A stretch of DNA of 64,000 nucleotides from Haliea sp. (GCA_002692965.1 NZNC01000005.1:247134-311133), one strand, 5' to 3'; numbered from the stretch's first letter, positions 50,233-59,723 are shown. Notes: generated by a model not told the origin, from the sequence alone. Made by a program: numbers and translations.

Positions 50233-53200
50233 TCACTCCAGCAATGCCAGCAGTGCCTCGCCATCCCTGGGCAAACCCGCGGCACCGGTGTCGTCGAACA
50301 GCGTATTCGCCAGGGCGCGCTTTTCCCCCTGCAGCTGCTGGATGCGCTCCTCCACTGTGCCGGCGGCAATCAGCTTGTAGATGAACACCGGCTTGTCCTG
50401 GCCGATGCGGTGTGCGCGGTCACTGGCCTGGGCCTCCACCGCCGGGTTCCACCAGGGGTCCAGGTGAATCACCACGTCGGCGGCGGTCAGGTTGAGGCCG
50501 CTGCCGCCGGCCTTGAGGCTAATCAGGAACACGCGGACCTCACCCTGCTGGAAGCGGTCGATGGCCGCCTGGCGCTTGCGGGTGCGCCCGGTGAGCTTGC
50601 TGTAGTCAATGCCCAGGGCCTTGAGCTCGCCTTCCACCAGCCCCAGCACCTCGGTGAACTGGGAGAAGATCAGCAGGTTGCGGCCCTCCTCCAGCAGCTG
50701 CGGCAGGGCCTCCCGCAGCCACTCCAGCTTGGCGCTCTCACGAATGCCGCGGGCCTTGTCCAGCTTGACCAGGCGCGGATCGATGCAGGCCTGACGGAGT
50801 TTCAGCAGGGCATCCAGAAAGGCGATGTGGCTGCGCGCCATACCCTGTTTGGCCACCAGATCGCGGATGCGTTTCTGCATGCTCACCCGGATGCTTTCGT
50901 AGAGGGTGCGCTGACGGCCGGACAACTCCACGTATTCGATGGTTTCGGTCTTCGGCGGCAACTCGGCCACCACCTCGGCCTTGGTGCGGCGCAACAGGAA
51001 GGGTGCCACCCGCGCGGCCAGTTGCTGCTGCCGCTCGCGATCGACGTGGTTTTCGATCGGGCTGCGAAAATGCCGGCGGAAATGCTGCTGCCCGCCGAGC
51101 AGGCCGGGCAGGGCGAAGTCCATCAGTGACCACAGCTCCCCCAGATGGTTTTCCAGGGGGGTGCCGCTCAGGCACAGGCGACAGGGGGCACGCAGATGAC
51201 GCACTTCCCGCGCCAGCTTGGTGTTGGGGTTCTTGATCGCCTGGGCCTCGTCCAGCACGATCAGGCTGAACTCCCGCTCGCGGTAGACTTGGTGGTCGCG
51301 CAGCAGCAGGGGGTAGGTGCTCACCACCAGGTCTTGCTGGTCGATGCTGCCGAAATGCGCCTTGCGGCCGGGCCCGTGCAGCAACAGCGTGCGCAGTGCC
51401 GGGGCGAAGTGTGCCGCCTCGCGCAGCCAGTTGGCCGCCACGCTGGTGGGGGCCAGCACCAGAGCTGGGTGCTGAAGCTGCCCTTGGTCCTTCAGGTGTT
51501 GCAGCAGAGCCAGGGTTTGCAGGGTCTTGCCCAGGCCCATGTCATCCGCCAGGATGCCGCCAAAACCGTGCCGGTATAGAAAATGCAGCCAGTTCAGCCC
51601 CTGCTGTTGGTAGTCGCGCAGGGAGGCCTGCAGATTGGGTGGTACCGGCACGGTTTCCAGACCGCGAAATTCGCGCAGCTGTGCGGCCAGCTGCCGGGTC
51701 AGCGGTGCCGCGCGGTCATCCAGTTCCACTGACTCCGGGAGTTGTGCCGCACGGAAGGCCGGCAGGCGCAGCGGCCCGTCGAGGGGCTGCTCGCCAAACA
51801 GGGACTCAATCAGATCGCGCAGGCCCTGCAGGGGGCGGGCGTCGAGTTGCAGCCAGCCTTCCTCGGTGGGCACCAGCAGGTCGTCGGGGGCGCCGCTCTC
51901 CAGCCAGTGGGCGACCAGTGTCTCCGTGGGCAGTTTGCGCTCCCCCAGGTTGAGGGACAGCTCAAAGTCGAACCAGCTGCGCTCGGCGTCGCGAATGCTC
52001 AGATCCATCTGTACCGGGTGAACCGGAATGTCGTAATCGGCGTCGGCATCGATCTCCCAGCCTTCGTCCGCCAGCCGGGGCAGGGCCTCCCGCTCCAGTA
52101 TCCGCCAGCGCCGGAGTGTCTCGACGCTGGTCTCTGCATCCACGGTCCAGATATTGGCATGCTGGCCTATCTGGTCGTACAGGGCCAGCCCCAGGTCCGC
52201 CAGCTGGTCGCAACAGGCGATCTCCTGTTCCCAGTCGCGCTTGACCAGGTAATCCTGCCCGTCGAGATGCTGGAAGCTGTCCCAGTTCATCGCCGCTCCG
52301 GGCTGATACATCGCCTCGGCGAGTACTGGCCCGTAGCGGAAGTGCAGCAGCGCGCCGGGCACGCGATAGCCGGCGCCGGAGTCCGCGGCGACCAGGGTCA
52401 GGTGGGGCACCGGGGTATCCAGGGTGAGGATATCGGGCTCTTCCGGCAGCGGCAGGGTGGCCGCCGGGAAATGCTGGCGCAGCTGCTGACCGACCCGACC
52501 GAGCGCGGCGCTGCTTACCGGGGGCATGTCCAGCAGCAGGCGCAGCTGGCTGGCGGGCATGTCGCTGGCCAGCAGGCCCAGCTCGCCGCGGCGGGGGTCG
52601 AGGTAGAGCGGCGGGCTCACGTCGATAAATTGCCAGGTCTCCCGCGCCTCCAGAGCCCCGGGATCCTCGGGCACTTCCCCTTTTCCCGCTTCTTCCAAGC
52701 CGACCAGATCCGCCGGTTCGGCATGCAGCTGCCACTGGCCTGCCTCCTCGCGCCACTGCCACTGCAGGCCGCGCGTCGGACCCAGGCGCAGCGGCGCAGT
52801 ACTGGCGGGGTCATGCAGGTAGAGCCGCCCGGTGGCCAGGGCCCGCTGCAGCACAATGCTGCCGGTTTCATCGGCGGGCCGAAAACCGCTGGAGAGGCGC
52901 TGGTGCCCCAGCATCTTCAGAATTTCGGCGTCGACGTTCTGCATATAGGCCGGCTGTAGATAGGCGTAGTCGTAGGGGGAAGGACTGAAGACGCGCAGCT
53001 GGCTCCACTCACCGTTTTTCTTCAGATAGCCCTTCAAGGTGAGTAGCTGGGGCAGGGGAAGCCTCGAGCCGGAACGATCGATCAGCTGCAGTTGGTACAG
53101 CATGTGGTTTTTCGCCGGTGCGGGAGGTGCCGGCGCGATATCGGCGGCCTCATCCAGCTGTCGCAGCCAGCTTTCGATATCCACCTGCGGACTCGCCGGC

Positions 53201-53463
53201 ACCTGCTCCAGCCACTGGTAGGCCGTGGCCACTCCATGTTTGCAGTCCATGCCCACCGGGCAGCTGCAGTCGGAGGTCAGTACGTCGTCGTGGGTGTACA
53301 GGTGCGTGTGGTAGCGCTTGTTGGCGGAGCCGCGCACCTCGGCATGGATGCCCTGCGCATGGGCGTGCAGGATGTCTACCCGCCCCTCACGAAAATAGTT
53401 GCGCCCGCGCGCCAGGGTGGTGGGCCCGGCCATGCTTTCGATTTGGCTGAGTGTCAGTTTCAT
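50233..53463 (-). CDS. SNF2-family DEAD/DEAH-like helicase with SWIM zinc finger
   Basis: 1076 residues. The N-terminal SWIM domain has C66, C68, C74 and H76 ([13 protein letters not shown]). A long middle region without recognised domains follows. The SNF2 ATPase begins near residue 615 ([20 protein letters not shown]) with motif I DDMGLGKT, motif II as DEAQ ([11 protein letters not shown]), [17 protein letters not shown] and the C-terminal motifs [30 protein letters not shown] and DRAHRIGQ. Such SWIM-SNF2 proteins are common in bacteria; their role in nucleoprotein remodelling is not well defined. It lies between the two rpn regions, 3 bases from the galE remnant. Confidence 0.93.
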   Translation of the reverse strand: MKLTLSQIESMAGPTTLARGRNYFREGRVDILHAHAQGIHAEVRGSANKRYHTHLYTHDDVLTSDCSCPVGMDCKHGVATAYQWLEQVPASPQVDIESWLRQLDEAADIAPAPPAPAKNHMLYQLQLIDRSGSRLPLPQLLTLKGYLKKNGEWSQLRVFSPSPYDYAYLQPAYMQNVDAEILKMLGHQRLSSGFRPADETGSIVLQRALATGRLYLHDPASTAPLRLGPTRGLQWQWREEAGQWQLHAEPADLVGLEEAGKGEVPEDPGALEARETWQFIDVSPPLYLDPRRGELGLLASDMPASQLRLLLDMPPVSSAALGRVGQQLRQHFPAATLPLPEEPDILTLDTPVPHLTLVAADSGAGYRVPGALLHFRYGPVLAEAMYQPGAAMNWDSFQHLDGQDYLVKRDWEQEIACCDQLADLGLALYDQIGQHANIWTVDAETSVETLRRWRILEREALPRLADEGWEIDADADYDIPVHPVQMDLSIRDAERSWFDFELSLNLGERKLPTETLVAHWLESGAPDDLLVPTEEGWLQLDARPLQGLRDLIESLFGEQPLDGPLRLPAFRAAQLPESVELDDRAAPLTRQLAAQLREFRGLETVPVPPNLQASLRDYQQQGLNWLHFLYRHGFGGILADDMGLGKTLQTLALLQHLKDQGQLQHPALVLAPTSVAANWLREAAHFAPALRTLLLHGPGRKAHFGSIDQQDLVVSTYPLLLRDHQVYREREFSLIVLDEAQAIKNPNTKLAREVRHLRAPCRLCLSGTPLENHLGELWSLMDFALPGLLGGQQHFRRHFRSPIENHVDRERQQQLAARVAPFLLRRTKAEVVAELPPKTETIEYVELSGRQRTLYESIRVSMQKRIRDLVAKQGMARSHIAFLDALLKLRQACIDPRLVKLDKARGIRESAKLEWLREALPQLLEEGRNLLIFSQFTEVLGLVEGELKALGIDYSKLTGRTRKRQAAIDRFQQGEVRVFLISLKAGGSGLNLTAADVVIHLDPWWNPAVEAQASDRAHRIGQDKPVFIYKLIAAGTVEERIQQLQGEKRALANTLFDDTGAAGLPRDGEALLALLE

Positions 53464-53528
53464 GGCGGGGGATTGTAGAGCAAATCGCGGGTAGGGTGAT
53501 GTTCAGGCTGCTGGATTGCGGGTGGTGA

Positions 53529-54136
53529 TCAGCCCCCGGGGCCAGGCGCGCCCTCGAATACCTTGGCAAGGCTGCCCGCCACCAGAACCTCGTCCCCCCA
53601 GGCTTCCAGCTGCTTCTCAGTAGCCGATGCCAGCCGTTCAGTTGCCCAGGCGGGCAATTCCCCAAAGCGCCGGGTTAGCTGCCGCTCCAGCACATGGCGC
53701 TCACCTTCGAGTCGGCATTCTCGATGCCGAAGACCCCGCTCAGGGGCGATTGTCGGGCAGCCAATTCCTCTTCAGTATAGCGTCCCTCGTCAACCAAGTA
53801 GAAGCGCAAGTGGGGCTGGTACACACGCAGAAACTCCGGTGGTTCTGGTTGGATCAGGTCGTAAATGTTCTGTCGTGCCGTCCAGCGCGGTGAGCCGTTG
53901 TACAACACGATCGGCAGCACCGGCGGCAGGCCCGTCGCCACGGTGGTGGCACCCGATTTGAGCAAGTGATCATAGAAGCACGCTACGTAGTGCAGCAGCC
54001 GTATGTGGATCTGGAGCGTGCTGAAGTCCATCAGGCCGCCAATCTCGGGCGGGGCAAAACCCTCAATCAGCTGCTGCACAAACTCCGGGTGGCTGAACAG
54101 CTCCTTGTAACCGGTATCGTGTTGCTGACTGGCCAT
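53529..54136 (-). pseudogene. Broken Rpn-family gene of the transposase_31/YhgA type
   Basis: The start MASQQHDTGYKELFSHPEFV, QQLIEGFAPPEIGGLMDFSTLQ is that of RpnA-type (PF04754) proteins, and IRLLHYVACFYDHLLKSG ... PPVLPIVLYNGSPRW follows. Family members normally have about 60-70 residues between these blocks, containing the nuclease carboxylates; here they are joined directly. After FGIENADSK the frame is lost: the original frame stops at 53675, while a DUF4351-like tail (RQLTRRFGELPAWATERLAS ... GDEVLVAGSLAKVFEG) continues in another frame to 53529. Two separate lesions make this a pseudogene. Confidence 0.82.
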
Positions 54137-54261
54137 GGCGCCCTCCGTGGCGGTGCTGGTCAGTGTCTGTTGCCCTCAGGTTGAGAATTCCAGGCCTCAG
54201 ATGCACAGCCCAACTTTGGAGCCGGGCAGGGCAACCTTGCAAGCCAATGGGTGAATCTGAT

Positions 54262-54288
54262 GGAACGGGCGTCTCTGCGGAGATTTTT
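54262..54288. repeat. CTCTGCGGAG motif, copy C
   Basis: GGAACGGGCGTCTCTGCGGA then gattttt. It has one mismatch in the palindrome. The left flank GGAAxGGxCG is shared with copies A and B. Confidence 0.7.
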
Positions 54289-54332
54289 TATTACTTTTGG
54301 TCCAGCAATTCGACACATTTATAACCGAAAAT

Positions 54333-54354
54333 CGTCTCCGCGGAGATTTTGCTC
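54333..54354. repeat. CTCCGCGGAG palindromic motif, copy D
   Basis: CGTCTCCGCGGAGATTTTGC then tc. It contains the 12-base perfect palindrome TCTCCGCGGAGA and shares the right flank ATTTTGCTC with copy B. It ends 17 bases before the stop of rpn copy 2. Confidence 0.75.
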
Positions 54355-54370
54355 CAAAGAGATGTCAGTT

Positions 54371-55318
54371 TCAGGCTTCCAAGCCTCGAGTGCCAGCAAA
54401 CACCTCCTCAAGGCTGCCCGCCACCAGAACCTCGTCCGCCCAGGCTTCCAGCTGTGCAGTGGTGGCCACTGCCAATCGTTCAGACGCCCAATCCGGAAGC
54501 TCGCCAAAGCGTCGGGTCAGTTGGCGGGACAAGGTATCCCGCAGGGCCTGCAGGCGTCCTTGCATCAGTCCTTCCTCACGGCCTTTCTCGCGACCTTCTT
54601 CCAGCCCCTCCCGCCGAGCAGACCCAATACTCAGGTTCCAGTTAATGCGCCCCCATTCGCGGGCCTCGGCCAGGCGCTGTGCTTCCTCGCTGGCACTGAG
54701 CTGCCTAATGCTCCCCATGGCTTTCTTGACGGGTTCGTGGGTGATATCTGACATGACCGACTCCTCCTGCCAATGCTCAAAAAAGCGAACCCAGTCCCCG
54801 GCGGGGGTGGGGGCTTGTCCCAGGCGATCGGCTTTTTTCAATTCAAGCACGGTCAATTGTAGCTCGCTTCCCAGCACCACGTCAGGCTGGCTGGAATCGC
54901 GCATTTCAAACCGCCACAGCGCCTGCTGCCGCTGGCCGTCGCTGGCGAGGAAGAGGTCGAAATCCAGCAGATGAATCCCGATGGCGTTGGTGACCGCCCG
55001 ATACTCCTTACCGGAATCCAGCTGCTGCGAGAGCAAGCGCGCCAAGTAGAACAGGCTGCGGGCCCCCCAGTCGCGCTGCCGCTGCACCTGCATCTCGATA
55101 TTGTATTGGTGCCCATCGACACAGCGGGCGCGCACGTCCAGCACGATGCCCTTGCCGCTGAGCTCAGCGGCGTCAATGGTCGGGTTCAGAATCTCCACTG
55201 ACTCGACCCGGGGGAGACCCGGTCGCAGGTCGTTGATCAGCGCCACAGTCAGTTCGGGGTCACTGGCAAACAGGCGCTTGAACACATAGTCGTTTTTCGG
55301 ATCCAGCAAAGTAAACAT
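54371..55318 (-). CDS. Rpn-family PD-(D/E)XK nuclease/transposase-like protein, copy 2
   Basis: 315 residues, nearly identical to copy 1 at 48891-49832 in the nuclease region (MFTLLDPKNDYVFKRLFASD, IVLDVRARCVDGHQYNIEMQ). The coiled-coil repeat differs (EGLEEGREKGREEGLMQGRL) and the last residues differ (VFAGTRGLEA), so the two have diverged mainly at the C-terminal end. The nuclease motif is intact. ATG at 55318 follows GGAGGGCGGC. It lies in the unbroken rpn-trx-galE neighbourhood. Confidence 0.87.
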   Translation of the reverse strand: MFTLLDPKNDYVFKRLFASDPELTVALINDLRPGLPRVESVEILNPTIDAAELSGKGIVLDVRARCVDGHQYNIEMQVQRQRDWGARSLFYLARLLSQQLDSGKEYRAVTNAIGIHLLDFDLFLASDGQRQQALWRFEMRDSSQPDVVLGSELQLTVLELKKADRLGQAPTPAGDWVRFFEHWQEESVMSDITHEPVKKAMGSIRQLSASEEAQRLAEAREWGRINWNLSIGSARREGLEEGREKGREEGLMQGRLQALRDTLSRQLTRRFGELPDWASERLAVATTAQLEAWADEVLVAGSLEEVFAGTRGLEA

Positions 55319-55416
55319 GCCGCCCTCCGTGGCAGCTGTTGCTTTCCACCCCATCCTTGGGACGATTCAGGATCACCGGAAAACCCACGGCCGGCAAGCC
55401 AATGCCCGAATCTGCT

Positions 55417-55448
55417 GGAAAGGGCGCCTCCGCGGAGATTTTGCTCAG
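55417..55448. repeat. CTCCGCGGAG palindromic motif, copy B
   Basis: GGAAAGGGCGCCTCCGCGGA then gattttgctcag, ending within the stop codon of the thioredoxin-like gene. It is the counterpart of copy A in the duplication. Confidence 0.75.
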
Positions 55449-55765
55449 AAATGATCGCTAAACAACTCCGCCACCTCCGCCGCCGACTGCGGCCGCACCA
55501 CCCGCGCCACCTCGGCGCCGTCGCGCAGCAGCACCAGGGTCGGCCACAGCTTCACCCGAAAGGAGCGTCCCAGTGGGCGGCCGGGGCCGTCCTCGATTTT
55601 CAGGTGCTGCAGCGGCGGCGCACTGGCAAGGGCCTCGCGAATACGCGGCTGCGCGCCCTGGCAGTGGCCACACCAGTCGGTGCCGAACTCCAGCAGCACC
55701 AGGCCAGGGAGGGCGTCGACCGCGTCGCGGCTGGGTGCATCGGGGGAGTAGGGTTCGCTGGGCAT
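55445..55765 (-). CDS. Thioredoxin-like protein
   Basis: 106 residues with the redox motif WCGHC in VLLEFGTDWCGHCQGAQP and the cis-Pro segment LWPTLVLLRDG. No signal peptide is seen, so it is cytoplasmic. Its active-site dipeptide (Gly-His) differs from the WCGPC of TrxA and is more like that of disulfide isomerases, so it is a thioredoxin-fold reductase of unknown partner rather than TrxA. ATG at 55765 was chosen; codons upstream run into the galE promoter region. It is divergent from galE, 106 bases away. Confidence 0.87.
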   Translation of the reverse strand: MPSEPYSPDAPSRDAVDALPGLVLLEFGTDWCGHCQGAQPRIREALASAPPLQHLKIEDGPGRPLGRSFRVKLWPTLVLLRDGAEVARVVRPQSAAEVAELFSDHF

Positions 55766-55871
55766 GGGCTGACATCCTGTGCGCTGGCAAAGACAGCGCC
55801 CATTGTGCCGTGCGAAAATGCCGCTGTCCCCTGTCATTGCAGTCACTGTCTTTCGGGTAAAGGGCTTATCC

Positions 55872-56879
55872 ATGCATATCCTGGTCACCGGCGGCGCCGG
55901 TTACATCGGCAGCCACACCTGTGTCGTGCTTCTGGAAGCCGGGCACGAGGTGAGCGTGCTCGACAACCTGTGCAACAGCTCCGCCGAAGCCCTGCGCCGG
56001 GTCGAGGCGATCACCGGCCGCAGCCTGCGCTTCGTGGAAGGGGATATCCGCGATCCGGCCAAGCTGGCCCAGGCCCTGGAGGGCGGCGTGGAGGCAGTGA
56101 TCCACTTCGCGGCATTAAAGGCGGTGGGCGAGAGTTGCGAGCAGCCCCTGGCCTACTTCGACAACAACATTAGTGGCACCATCGCCTTGATGCAGGCGAT
56201 GGAAGCAAAGGGGGTGCCCCGGCTGGTGTTTTCCTCTTCGGCCACGGTCTACGGCGAGGCCAAGACCAACCCGGTGGACGAACAGGCACCGCTGTCGGTG
56301 ACCAACCCCTACGGGCGCACCAAGCTGGTGATGGAGCAGCTGATCGGGGACTGGAGTGCCAGCCAGAGCGGCGCCAGCGCGGTGCTGCTGCGCTACTTCA
56401 ACCCTGTAGGGGCCCATCCCAGTGGCCGTATCGGCGAGGACCCGCAGGGCGAGCCCAACAACCTGATGCCCTATGTGGCCCAGGTGGCAGTCGGTCGGCG
56501 GGAGCGCCTGCGGGTCTACGGCAACGACTACCCGACCCCGGATGGCACCGGGGTGCGTGACTATATCCACGTGATGGACCTGGCCCGGGCGCATGTGCGG
56601 GCGGTGGAATACGCTGCCGGGAATCGTGGTTGCCGTGCCTTCAACCTGGGTACCGGGCGCGGTTACTCGGTGCTGGAGGTGATTACAGCCTTTGAGGAGG
56701 CCACCGGCCGCCTGGTGCCCTACGATATCGAGGCTCGGCGCCCGGGGGATGTGGCGGCGCTGACGGCCGACCCGTCGCTGGCGCAGGTGGAGCTGGGCTG
56801 GCGAGCCGAGCTGGATATCGCGGCGATGTGCGAGGATGCCTGGCGGTGGCAGAGCGGGAACCCCGAGGGGTACGCCTGA
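55872..56879 (+). CDS. galE: UDP-glucose 4-epimerase
   Basis: Interconverts UDP-glucose and UDP-galactose (or the GlcNAc forms) for surface polysaccharides. The 335-residue SDR protein has the NAD motif GGAGYIG (7-13), Ser122-124 (FSSSATVYG), and the catalytic Tyr147 and Lys151 (NPYGRTK). Substrate-binding blocks LRYFNPVGAHPSG and DGTGVRDYIHVMDLA are present. The ATG at 55872 is the family start. It sits at the edge of the EPS locus and may supply its precursors. Confidence 0.96.
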   Translation: MHILVTGGAGYIGSHTCVVLLEAGHEVSVLDNLCNSSAEALRRVEAITGRSLRFVEGDIRDPAKLAQALEGGVEAVIHFAALKAVGESCEQPLAYFDNNISGTIALMQAMEAKGVPRLVFSSSATVYGEAKTNPVDEQAPLSVTNPYGRTKLVMEQLIGDWSASQSGASAVLLRYFNPVGAHPSGRIGEDPQGEPNNLMPYVAQVAVGRRERLRVYGNDYPTPDGTGVRDYIHVMDLARAHVRAVEYAAGNRGCRAFNLGTGRGYSVLEVITAFEEATGRLVPYDIEARRPGDVAALTADPSLAQVELGWRAELDIAAMCEDAWRWQSGNPEGYA

Positions 56880-57050
56880 GCGTTTTCCGGGCAAAACCGC
56901 GAGCGCTGCTTGCAATCATTTCCTTCTCTCGCTAGCCTGTTCAGAAGCTGAACACGCCAGTTACTTGGGTATTCCTGCTCAAGCACTAGCCAAGCCAGCC
57001 CCCAAGGCCTTACCGCCACTTCCCGGGAAGCACCCAACGCGTGCATTCCC

Positions 57051-57062
57051 TGCGGTAGCCTG
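57051..57062 (+). promoter_or_regulatory. ops-like element (RfaH antitermination site) before the EPS locus
   Basis: TGCGGTAGCCTG. The enterobacterial ops consensus is approximately GGCGGTAGCGTG, so the core GCGGTAG is exact and two or three outer bases differ. It is on the non-template strand of the leader, 54 bases before the EPS-associated regulator gene, where an RfaH site would be expected. Whether this organism has RfaH is not visible here. Confidence 0.4.
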
Positions 57063-57115
57063 CCCGGCCCCCGGATTTCACGCCGGAACACGCCACGTCA
57101 GACGCCAATAACACC

Positions 57116-57445
57116 ATGTCCAGTACCGAACAGCACCTGAAAGTCCTGCGCCTGCTGCAGGACCACCCGGAGATCACCCAACGCCAGATGGCCCAGGAGC
57201 TGGGCATCAGCCTGGGGGGACTGAACTATTGTCTCAAGGCGCTGGTCGAGAAGGGTTGGGTGAAGATGGAGAACTTCAGCCGGAATCCGAACAAACTGAA
57301 GTATGCCTATTTGCTGACGCCAAATGGGGTGAGGGCGAAGACCCGGCTGACCGCGCATTTTCTGAAGCGGAAGATGGCGGAGTATGAGGCACTGAAAATG
57401 GAGATCGAATCATTGCGTTACGAGATGGATAACACTCAAGAATGA
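57116..57445 (+). CDS. MarR-family EPS-associated transcriptional regulator
   Basis: 109 residues with a winged helix-turn-helix (HPEITQRQMAQELGISLGGL, NYCLKALVEKGWVKMENF) and the family-typical continuation KLKYAYLLTPNGVRAKTRLT, FLKRKMAEYEALKMEIESLR. This is the small regulator that is usually the first gene of exopolysaccharide clusters (TIGR04176-type, from memory). The C-terminal helix likely dimerises. It is preceded by an ops-like motif and followed by an exporter gene. Confidence 0.88.
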   Translation: MSSTEQHLKVLRLLQDHPEITQRQMAQELGISLGGLNYCLKALVEKGWVKMENFSRNPNKLKYAYLLTPNGVRAKTRLTAHFLKRKMAEYEALKMEIESLRYEMDNTQE

Positions 57446-57557
57446 TACCCACTAAACCGGAAGGATAAGCCATCCAATGTACTGCAACGTGCCTCATTAC
57501 ACGATGATGTTCCTCTCCTATGACATTGTCTGTATGGGGAAATAGGCGACCATTCCA

Positions 57558-59366
57558 ATGCTACAGCAACTCAGGGAACTTTATCGACTGCTCACCCCCG
57601 AGCAGCGCGGTAAACTTCTGCGCCTGCAAATCCTCGTGGTGCTGATGTCCTTCGCCGAGATCGCCGGGGTCGTCTCCATCGGTCCCTTCATGGCGCTGGT
57701 GGGCGACATGGAGCAGCTCCAGGGCGAAGGCATGATGGCCGAGCTTTACGCCGCCAGCGGCTTTTTGGAGCCGCGCACCTTCCTCTTCTGGCTGGGGGTG
57801 GGGGTGCTGGTGGTACTCACGGGTGCCGCCGTCATCGCCATGTTCACCATCTGGCGGCTCTCACTGTATGGCGCCCGGGTGGGCGCCGAGCTCAGCGCGC
57901 GGCTCTACCGGCACTACATGCATCAGCCCTGGCTGTTCCACGCAGGCGGCAGCAGCAGCCAGCTCACTAACCAGATCGCCCAGGAGTGCGGGCGTATCCA
58001 GGCAGGGATCATCAACCCACTGATGCAGATGAACGCCAAACTGGTGATGGCGCTGCTGATGGCGCTGGCGATATTCGTCTATAACCCCCTGGTGGCCCTG
58101 GCCGGGCTCGCCATCTTCGGGGCGGCCTATGTGCTGCTCTACCGTACCGTGCGGCGCCGCCTGATGCGCAACGGCAAAAGCATCTCCGAGGCACAGCGGC
58201 TGCGCTTCAAGCTGATGGGTGAGGGCTTCGGCGGCATCAAGGATGCCCTGCTGCTCGGTCGCCAGCCGGTATTTACTGACCGCTTCGACGTCGCCTGCGC
58301 GCGCTTTGCCGAGGCCCAGGGCACCACTGCTGCCATGAGCCAGGTGCCGCGCTACGCCATGGAGCTGATCGCCTTCGGCAGCGTAATCTTCCTGATCCTC
58401 TACCTGTTGGCCGCCCACGAGGGCAACCTCGGCACTATCCTGCCGGTGCTTTCGGTCTATGCCCTGGCCGGCTTCAAGCTGCTGCCCGCCTTCCAGCAGG
58501 TCTACACCAGCATCTCCCAGATCCGCGGCAATCTGGCCGCCTTCGATAACCTGCGCGATGACCTTCGCGCCAGCGCGCTCCAGCCGCCCACAGCCCAGCG
58601 CCCGGCGGATAGCGAGACGCACCGCCATCTCGCGCCCCGGCAGGCCATCGCGCTCAAGGAGGTGGTGTTCGCCTACCCCGGCAAGCAGACCCCCGCGTTG
58701 GATGGCCTCAACCTCACCATCCCCGCCAACCGGGTGATCGGCCTGGTGGGCGCCTCGGGCTCCGGCAAGTCCACCGCTATCGACCTGCTGCTGGGCCTGA
58801 TCGAGCCCCAGCAGGGCCAGGTGTTGATCGACGGCCAGCCGCTGACCGACGACACCCGCCGCGCCTGGCAGAACAGCTTGGGCTTCGTGCCCCAGGCCAT
58901 CTTCCTGGCCGACAGCTCCATCCGCGAGAACATCGCCTTCGGCCTGCCGCCGGAGCAGATCGACGATGCCAAGGTGCGCCAGACGGCCAGCATGGCGCAC
59001 CTGGATGAGCTGCTCGATGAGTTGCCCGATGGCCTGGAGACGCGCGTCGGCGAGCGCGGCGTGCAGCTCTCCGGCGGCCAGCGCCAGCGCATCGGCATCG
59101 CCAGGGCGCTCTACCACGACGCCGATGTGCTGGTGCTGGACGAAGCTACCAGCGCTCTGGATGGCATCACCGAGAAGTTGATCATGGATGCCATTCATGA
59201 CTTTTCGGGCAAGAAGACCATCATCATGATCGCCCATCGCCTGGCCACAGTGAAGCAGTGTGACAGCATCTACCTGCTGGACGACGGGCGGGTCGTGGAT
59301 CAAGGCAGCTATGTCGAACTGGCGGAGCGCAACACCATCTTCAAGCGTATGGCGGAACATGCGTAA
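57558..59366 (+). CDS. ABC exporter, fused permease-ATPase (lipid-linked glycan flippase type)
   Basis: 602 residues. The N-terminal half has six transmembrane helices; the ATPase half has Walker A GASGSGKST at about 398-406, the signature LSGGQRQRIGIARAL at about 504, Walker B VLVLDEATSALD at about 524-535, and the H-loop IAHRLA. Similarity to PglK/MsbA-type half-transporters, which act as homodimers flipping lipid-linked saccharides, fits the EPS locus. It begins about 112 bases after the regulator gene. Its GC-rich codon use contrasts with the AT-rich genes that follow. Confidence 0.9.
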   Translation: MLQQLRELYRLLTPEQRGKLLRLQILVVLMSFAEIAGVVSIGPFMALVGDMEQLQGEGMMAELYAASGFLEPRTFLFWLGVGVLVVLTGAAVIAMFTIWRLSLYGARVGAELSARLYRHYMHQPWLFHAGGSSSQLTNQIAQECGRIQAGIINPLMQMNAKLVMALLMALAIFVYNPLVALAGLAIFGAAYVLLYRTVRRRLMRNGKSISEAQRLRFKLMGEGFGGIKDALLLGRQPVFTDRFDVACARFAEAQGTTAAMSQVPRYAMELIAFGSVIFLILYLLAAHEGNLGTILPVLSVYALAGFKLLPAFQQVYTSISQIRGNLAAFDNLRDDLRASALQPPTAQRPADSETHRHLAPRQAIALKEVVFAYPGKQTPALDGLNLTIPANRVIGLVGASGSGKSTAIDLLLGLIEPQQGQVLIDGQPLTDDTRRAWQNSLGFVPQAIFLADSSIRENIAFGLPPEQIDDAKVRQTASMAHLDELLDELPDGLETRVGERGVQLSGGQRQRIGIARALYHDADVLVLDEATSALDGITEKLIMDAIHDFSGKKTIIMIAHRLATVKQCDSIYLLDDGRVVDQGSYVELAERNTIFKRMAEHA

Positions 59367-59723
59367 GAAAGGCAGCCGCTACGATGGTGGCGTCGACAAT
59401 CAGGGAAAACGCATGAAAAATTGCTCTACGACGGGCTTCGTAGTGCTTTACCAGTAGGAACTAATATGGGTATCTAACGGCTTTTGCTCATGGATGACCC
59501 GATGCCACGGATCTTCGGTGTCCTCGTGGCTTGCTTATGCAGCTTGATGTCCATGAACATGCTCCCGAATGAGTTGCTGTAGAAGCTCTCCGGCTGCCAG
59601 CAGAGGATAACTCCTATAGTTCATTTGATCATCTGGGACCCTACAAGCATTAGCATCATCCGTTGATGCAGATTTCTTTGAGAGTTACTTCTACTTCCAA
59701 CGTTTCGATAAAATATTTAGGAA
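59367..59723. other. Non-coding transition into AT-rich EPS block
   Basis: 357 bases with no acceptable gene. A weak hairpin (ctacga 59426-59431 with tcgtag 59438-59443) lies early. From about 59460 to 59600 the minus strand reads like a decayed coding fragment (LLAAGELLQQLIREHVHGHQ, then a stop), which I cannot assign. From about 59640 the composition turns AT-rich, and the right end probably has the promoter for the pyruvyltransferase gene (ttgata/aaatat region). Confidence 0.5.

Larger units (their letters stand above)
54137..54370. other. Spacer between two rpn genes
   Basis: 234 bases without a gene. It holds the leader of the broken rpn gene, two copies of the CTC(C/T)GCGGAG motif (54262 and 54333) about 70 bases apart, and an AT-rich stretch between them (attttttattacttttgg). 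The flank 5' of the first copy reads tgatggaacggg, similar to the other copies. Confidence 0.7.
54371..55575. repeat. Duplicated segment, right copy (rpn plus thioredoxin 3' part)
   Basis: Partner of 48891-50085. Here the thioredoxin and galE genes beyond the repeat are complete. Also see the short second block of homology: 50089-50229 matches the galE end near 56723-56874. Confidence 0.85.

Noticed and set aside
50101..51129. A 342-codon plus-strand frame beginning in the galE remnant
   Set aside because: Only the first 43 codons derive from galE; the rest is antisense to the SNF2 helicase.
59401..59600. Possible small gene in the spacer after the ABC exporter
   Set aside because: Short frames on both strands are interrupted by stops and have no start with a ribosome binding site; at best a decayed fragment.
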